Assembly (NCBI GenBank): GCA_905182995.1
Contig: CAJJDP010000019.1
Location: 39,620 to 75,869, forward strand
DNA: 36,250 bases
Direction of reading: 5' to 3'
Source of the DNA: Paramecium octaurelia
Lineage: Eukaryota > Ciliophora > Oligohymenophorea > Peniculida > Parameciidae
Shown here: in pieces, positions 35,344-36,250 of the stretch
Position numbering within the stretch: position 1 is the first letter of the stretch
Layout of the letters: every line of letters begins with the position of its first letter
Program-made: the position numbers and the translations under genes
The notes under the pieces: model-generated
What the model was told of the DNA's origin: nothing
Seen by the model: only the letters and a program-made list of their open reading frames with translations
Database searches by the model: none

Positions 35344-35541
35344 CTATCAGCTGTTGATTCTAATTTTATATTTTAAAATGTAATTAAGACGCTGGTACTA
35401 TATAGTGAGCTTGCGAGTTGTACTTCTGATAGCAATTGGAGCTTGAACGTATTGATACAGTTGCTCTACTTCTGATAATATTAAGCAGCTTTGCTAAATT
35501 AAAAATTCAAAGGATTTCTAATCTGGTGCTCTTACACCCAT

Positions 35542-35563
35542 CTAAAATAAATACCTTGATTAC
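35542..35563 (-). other. Predicted 22-nt intron
   Basis: Read on the minus strand it starts GTAATCAAGG and ends TATTTTAG. Splicing joins PTQYINYN to MGVRAPDQK in one frame. The alternative is that translation simply begins at the ATG just after it. Confidence 0.5.
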
Positions 35564-35650
35564 ATTGTAATTAATATATTGCGTTGGCTATGGCTATTGC
35601 GAAACTACAATATTTTATATCAAGCTTTAGTCTGCAATATAAAATTACAT

Positions 35651-36119
35651 AATGGCTACTTGGTTCCTAACTGTATGATTGTAATCCTTTTAATTGGTAA
35701 TATTAATTGTCCTAATTGATTCAAGTACGAAATGTACATATAATTCAAAATTCCATTGCTATTAAAAAAGAAAGTGCAAAAACCATCATTCAATTTTTTA
35801 TTGAAGCAGTTGCTTTATGTATGATTATTGTGATTTGTAATTTTACTCAACTCTGTCGATCTAAATTTTCTATGATCAGAAATCGGTTAAAAAGCCCATA
35901 ATGTAACACTAATTGAATCTAAATTCAACCATAACCTTGACAATATGTAAAAGCAATTAATAATTTGATTGCCCTAAAGTTTTTTGATAAAATCAGCGTT
36001 TTTCTTTAACTACCTCAATATAAATGATTAACTAACAGCATTAACTTAAACTTATTATAGCCATTTAGTCTAATATTATATTTGATCTGTATTATAAAAT
36101 TATTAATAATAATATATTT
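35651..36119. other. Intergenic region before the right-hand WD gene
   Basis: AT-rich. A plus-strand frame at 35716-35901 is open and holds a hydrophobic stretch, but it has no ATG start and no recognisable family. I see no promoter or RNA gene. Confidence 0.35.
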
Positions 36120-36250
36120 TCATTGTTTTTATAATAAAATTTAGTTTTCCAAAATGTAACTTCCTTTTGATTTGAATAATGATTTTAGGTCTACACCTTG
36201 GTAATTTAAAAATTCACCTTTAAAAATTAGAGCTCCTTAAGATTAAAATA
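36120..36250 (-). CDS. 3' end of a second WD40-family gene
   Basis: Read on the minus strand, the frame gives [20 protein letters not shown], then FKSKGSYILEN, and ends at TGA 36122-36120. This matches almost residue for residue the tail of the WD protein at 1484-4175 ([19 protein letters not shown]). TAA codons are read as Gln. The propeller and N-terminus lie beyond the right edge. The two paralogues face each other across the window. Confidence 0.85.

Larger units (their letters stand above)
33856..35543. repeat. Right copy of duplication C, starting at the N
   Basis: This is the partner of 32167-33854 and is followed by unique sequence from 35544. Only this copy is joined to the first exon of the minus-strand hypothetical gene. 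Confidence 0.93.
34984..35650 (-). pseudogene. Hypothetical gene with one internal TGA, two putative introns
   Basis: Exon 1 (35650-35564) starts MQFYIADQSLIQNIVVSQQP. A 22-nt intron leads into exon 2 from 35541 (GVRAPDQKSFEFLIQQSCLI; QLYQYVQAPIAIRSTTRKL). The frame hits TGA at 35349-35347, two codons before a 24-nt GTA...TAG segment, and beyond it stays open and coding-like (HAIDDHYGDAGIILKQHQRI; YEQGFAAFVTILDTMNSILI; SVELLNSSQKCCYEIVSAIQ) to TGA 34986-34984. The composition is less AT-driven than its surroundings. No family is recognised. It is either a gene with one nonsense mutation or two adjacent units. A partial copy lies at 33295-33854. Confidence 0.55.

Noticed and set aside
35716..35901. 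61-residue plus-strand ORF with a hydrophobic stretch
   Set aside because: It has no ATG start, no family resemblance and a length expected by chance in this code.
1..36250. CRISPR arrays, bacterial promoters, Shine-Dalgarno sites and rho-independent terminators
   Set aside because: None are present, and the genome is eukaryotic. The tandem repeats at 549-1090 and 2375-3886 are a minisatellite and WD coding units.
1..36250. tRNA and rRNA genes
   Set aside because: I looked for a T-loop (GGTTCGANNC) with a matching acceptor stem and for rRNA cores on both strands and saw none; a covariance-model scan would be decisive.

Overview
The window looks like ciliate nuclear DNA, almost certainly Paramecium. 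It is very AT-rich. TAA and TAG occur in frame as glutamine codons in every convincing gene, so TGA is the only stop (nuclear code 6). Introns are 22-25 nt with GT...TAG ends. The gene families are ones seen in Paramecium: WD-repeat proteins with a conserved tail, a large TPR-like family, cysteine-rich surface antigens and dynein. A standard-code ORF search cuts these genes into pieces, and the largest intact gene is invisible to it.

Layout. 1-1480: a GC-richer patch, then AT-rich sequence with a diverged ~120-150 bp tandem unit. 1484-4175 (+): a 14-repeat WD gene with one 25-nt intron and one premature TGA. 5394-7851 (+): broken gene of a large TPR-like family. 8600-11404 (-): intact 934-codon gene with a possible zinc-deaminase motif. 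11750-14200: remnant of a LINE-type endonuclease (-) and a hypothetical ORF (+), both present twice around an N. 14550-15850 (+): broken N-terminal piece of a dynein heavy chain. 15850-20550: mostly degenerate, with ORFs at 16954-17700 (+), 18793-19428 (-) and 19603-20223 (+). 20555-26275 (-): decayed surface-antigen gene split by about 1.7 kb that carries a BTB-like relic. 26324-26590 (-): small two-exon membrane protein. 27840-30900: a decayed (+) gene and a hypothetical (-) gene, both duplicated around an N. 30900-32450 (+): decayed coiled-coil/WD protein. 33295-35650 (-): hypothetical gene duplicated around an N. 36120-36250 (-): 3' end of another WD gene, a paralogue of the one at the left end in opposite orientation.

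Three long direct duplications (about 1.31, 1.43 and 1.69 kb) each sit on either side of a single N and run exactly up to it. They are best read as unmerged overlapping contig ends, not biology. The first is not fully identical: about 300 bp differ at one end.

The genes do not form an operon-like pathway. The mixture of intact genes, genes with one or two lesions and heavily decayed family members suggests either a subtelomeric/antigen-type region or germline-limited DNA in a micronuclear assembly. The sequence alone does not settle which. All functions come from reading the translations; no database search was possible.
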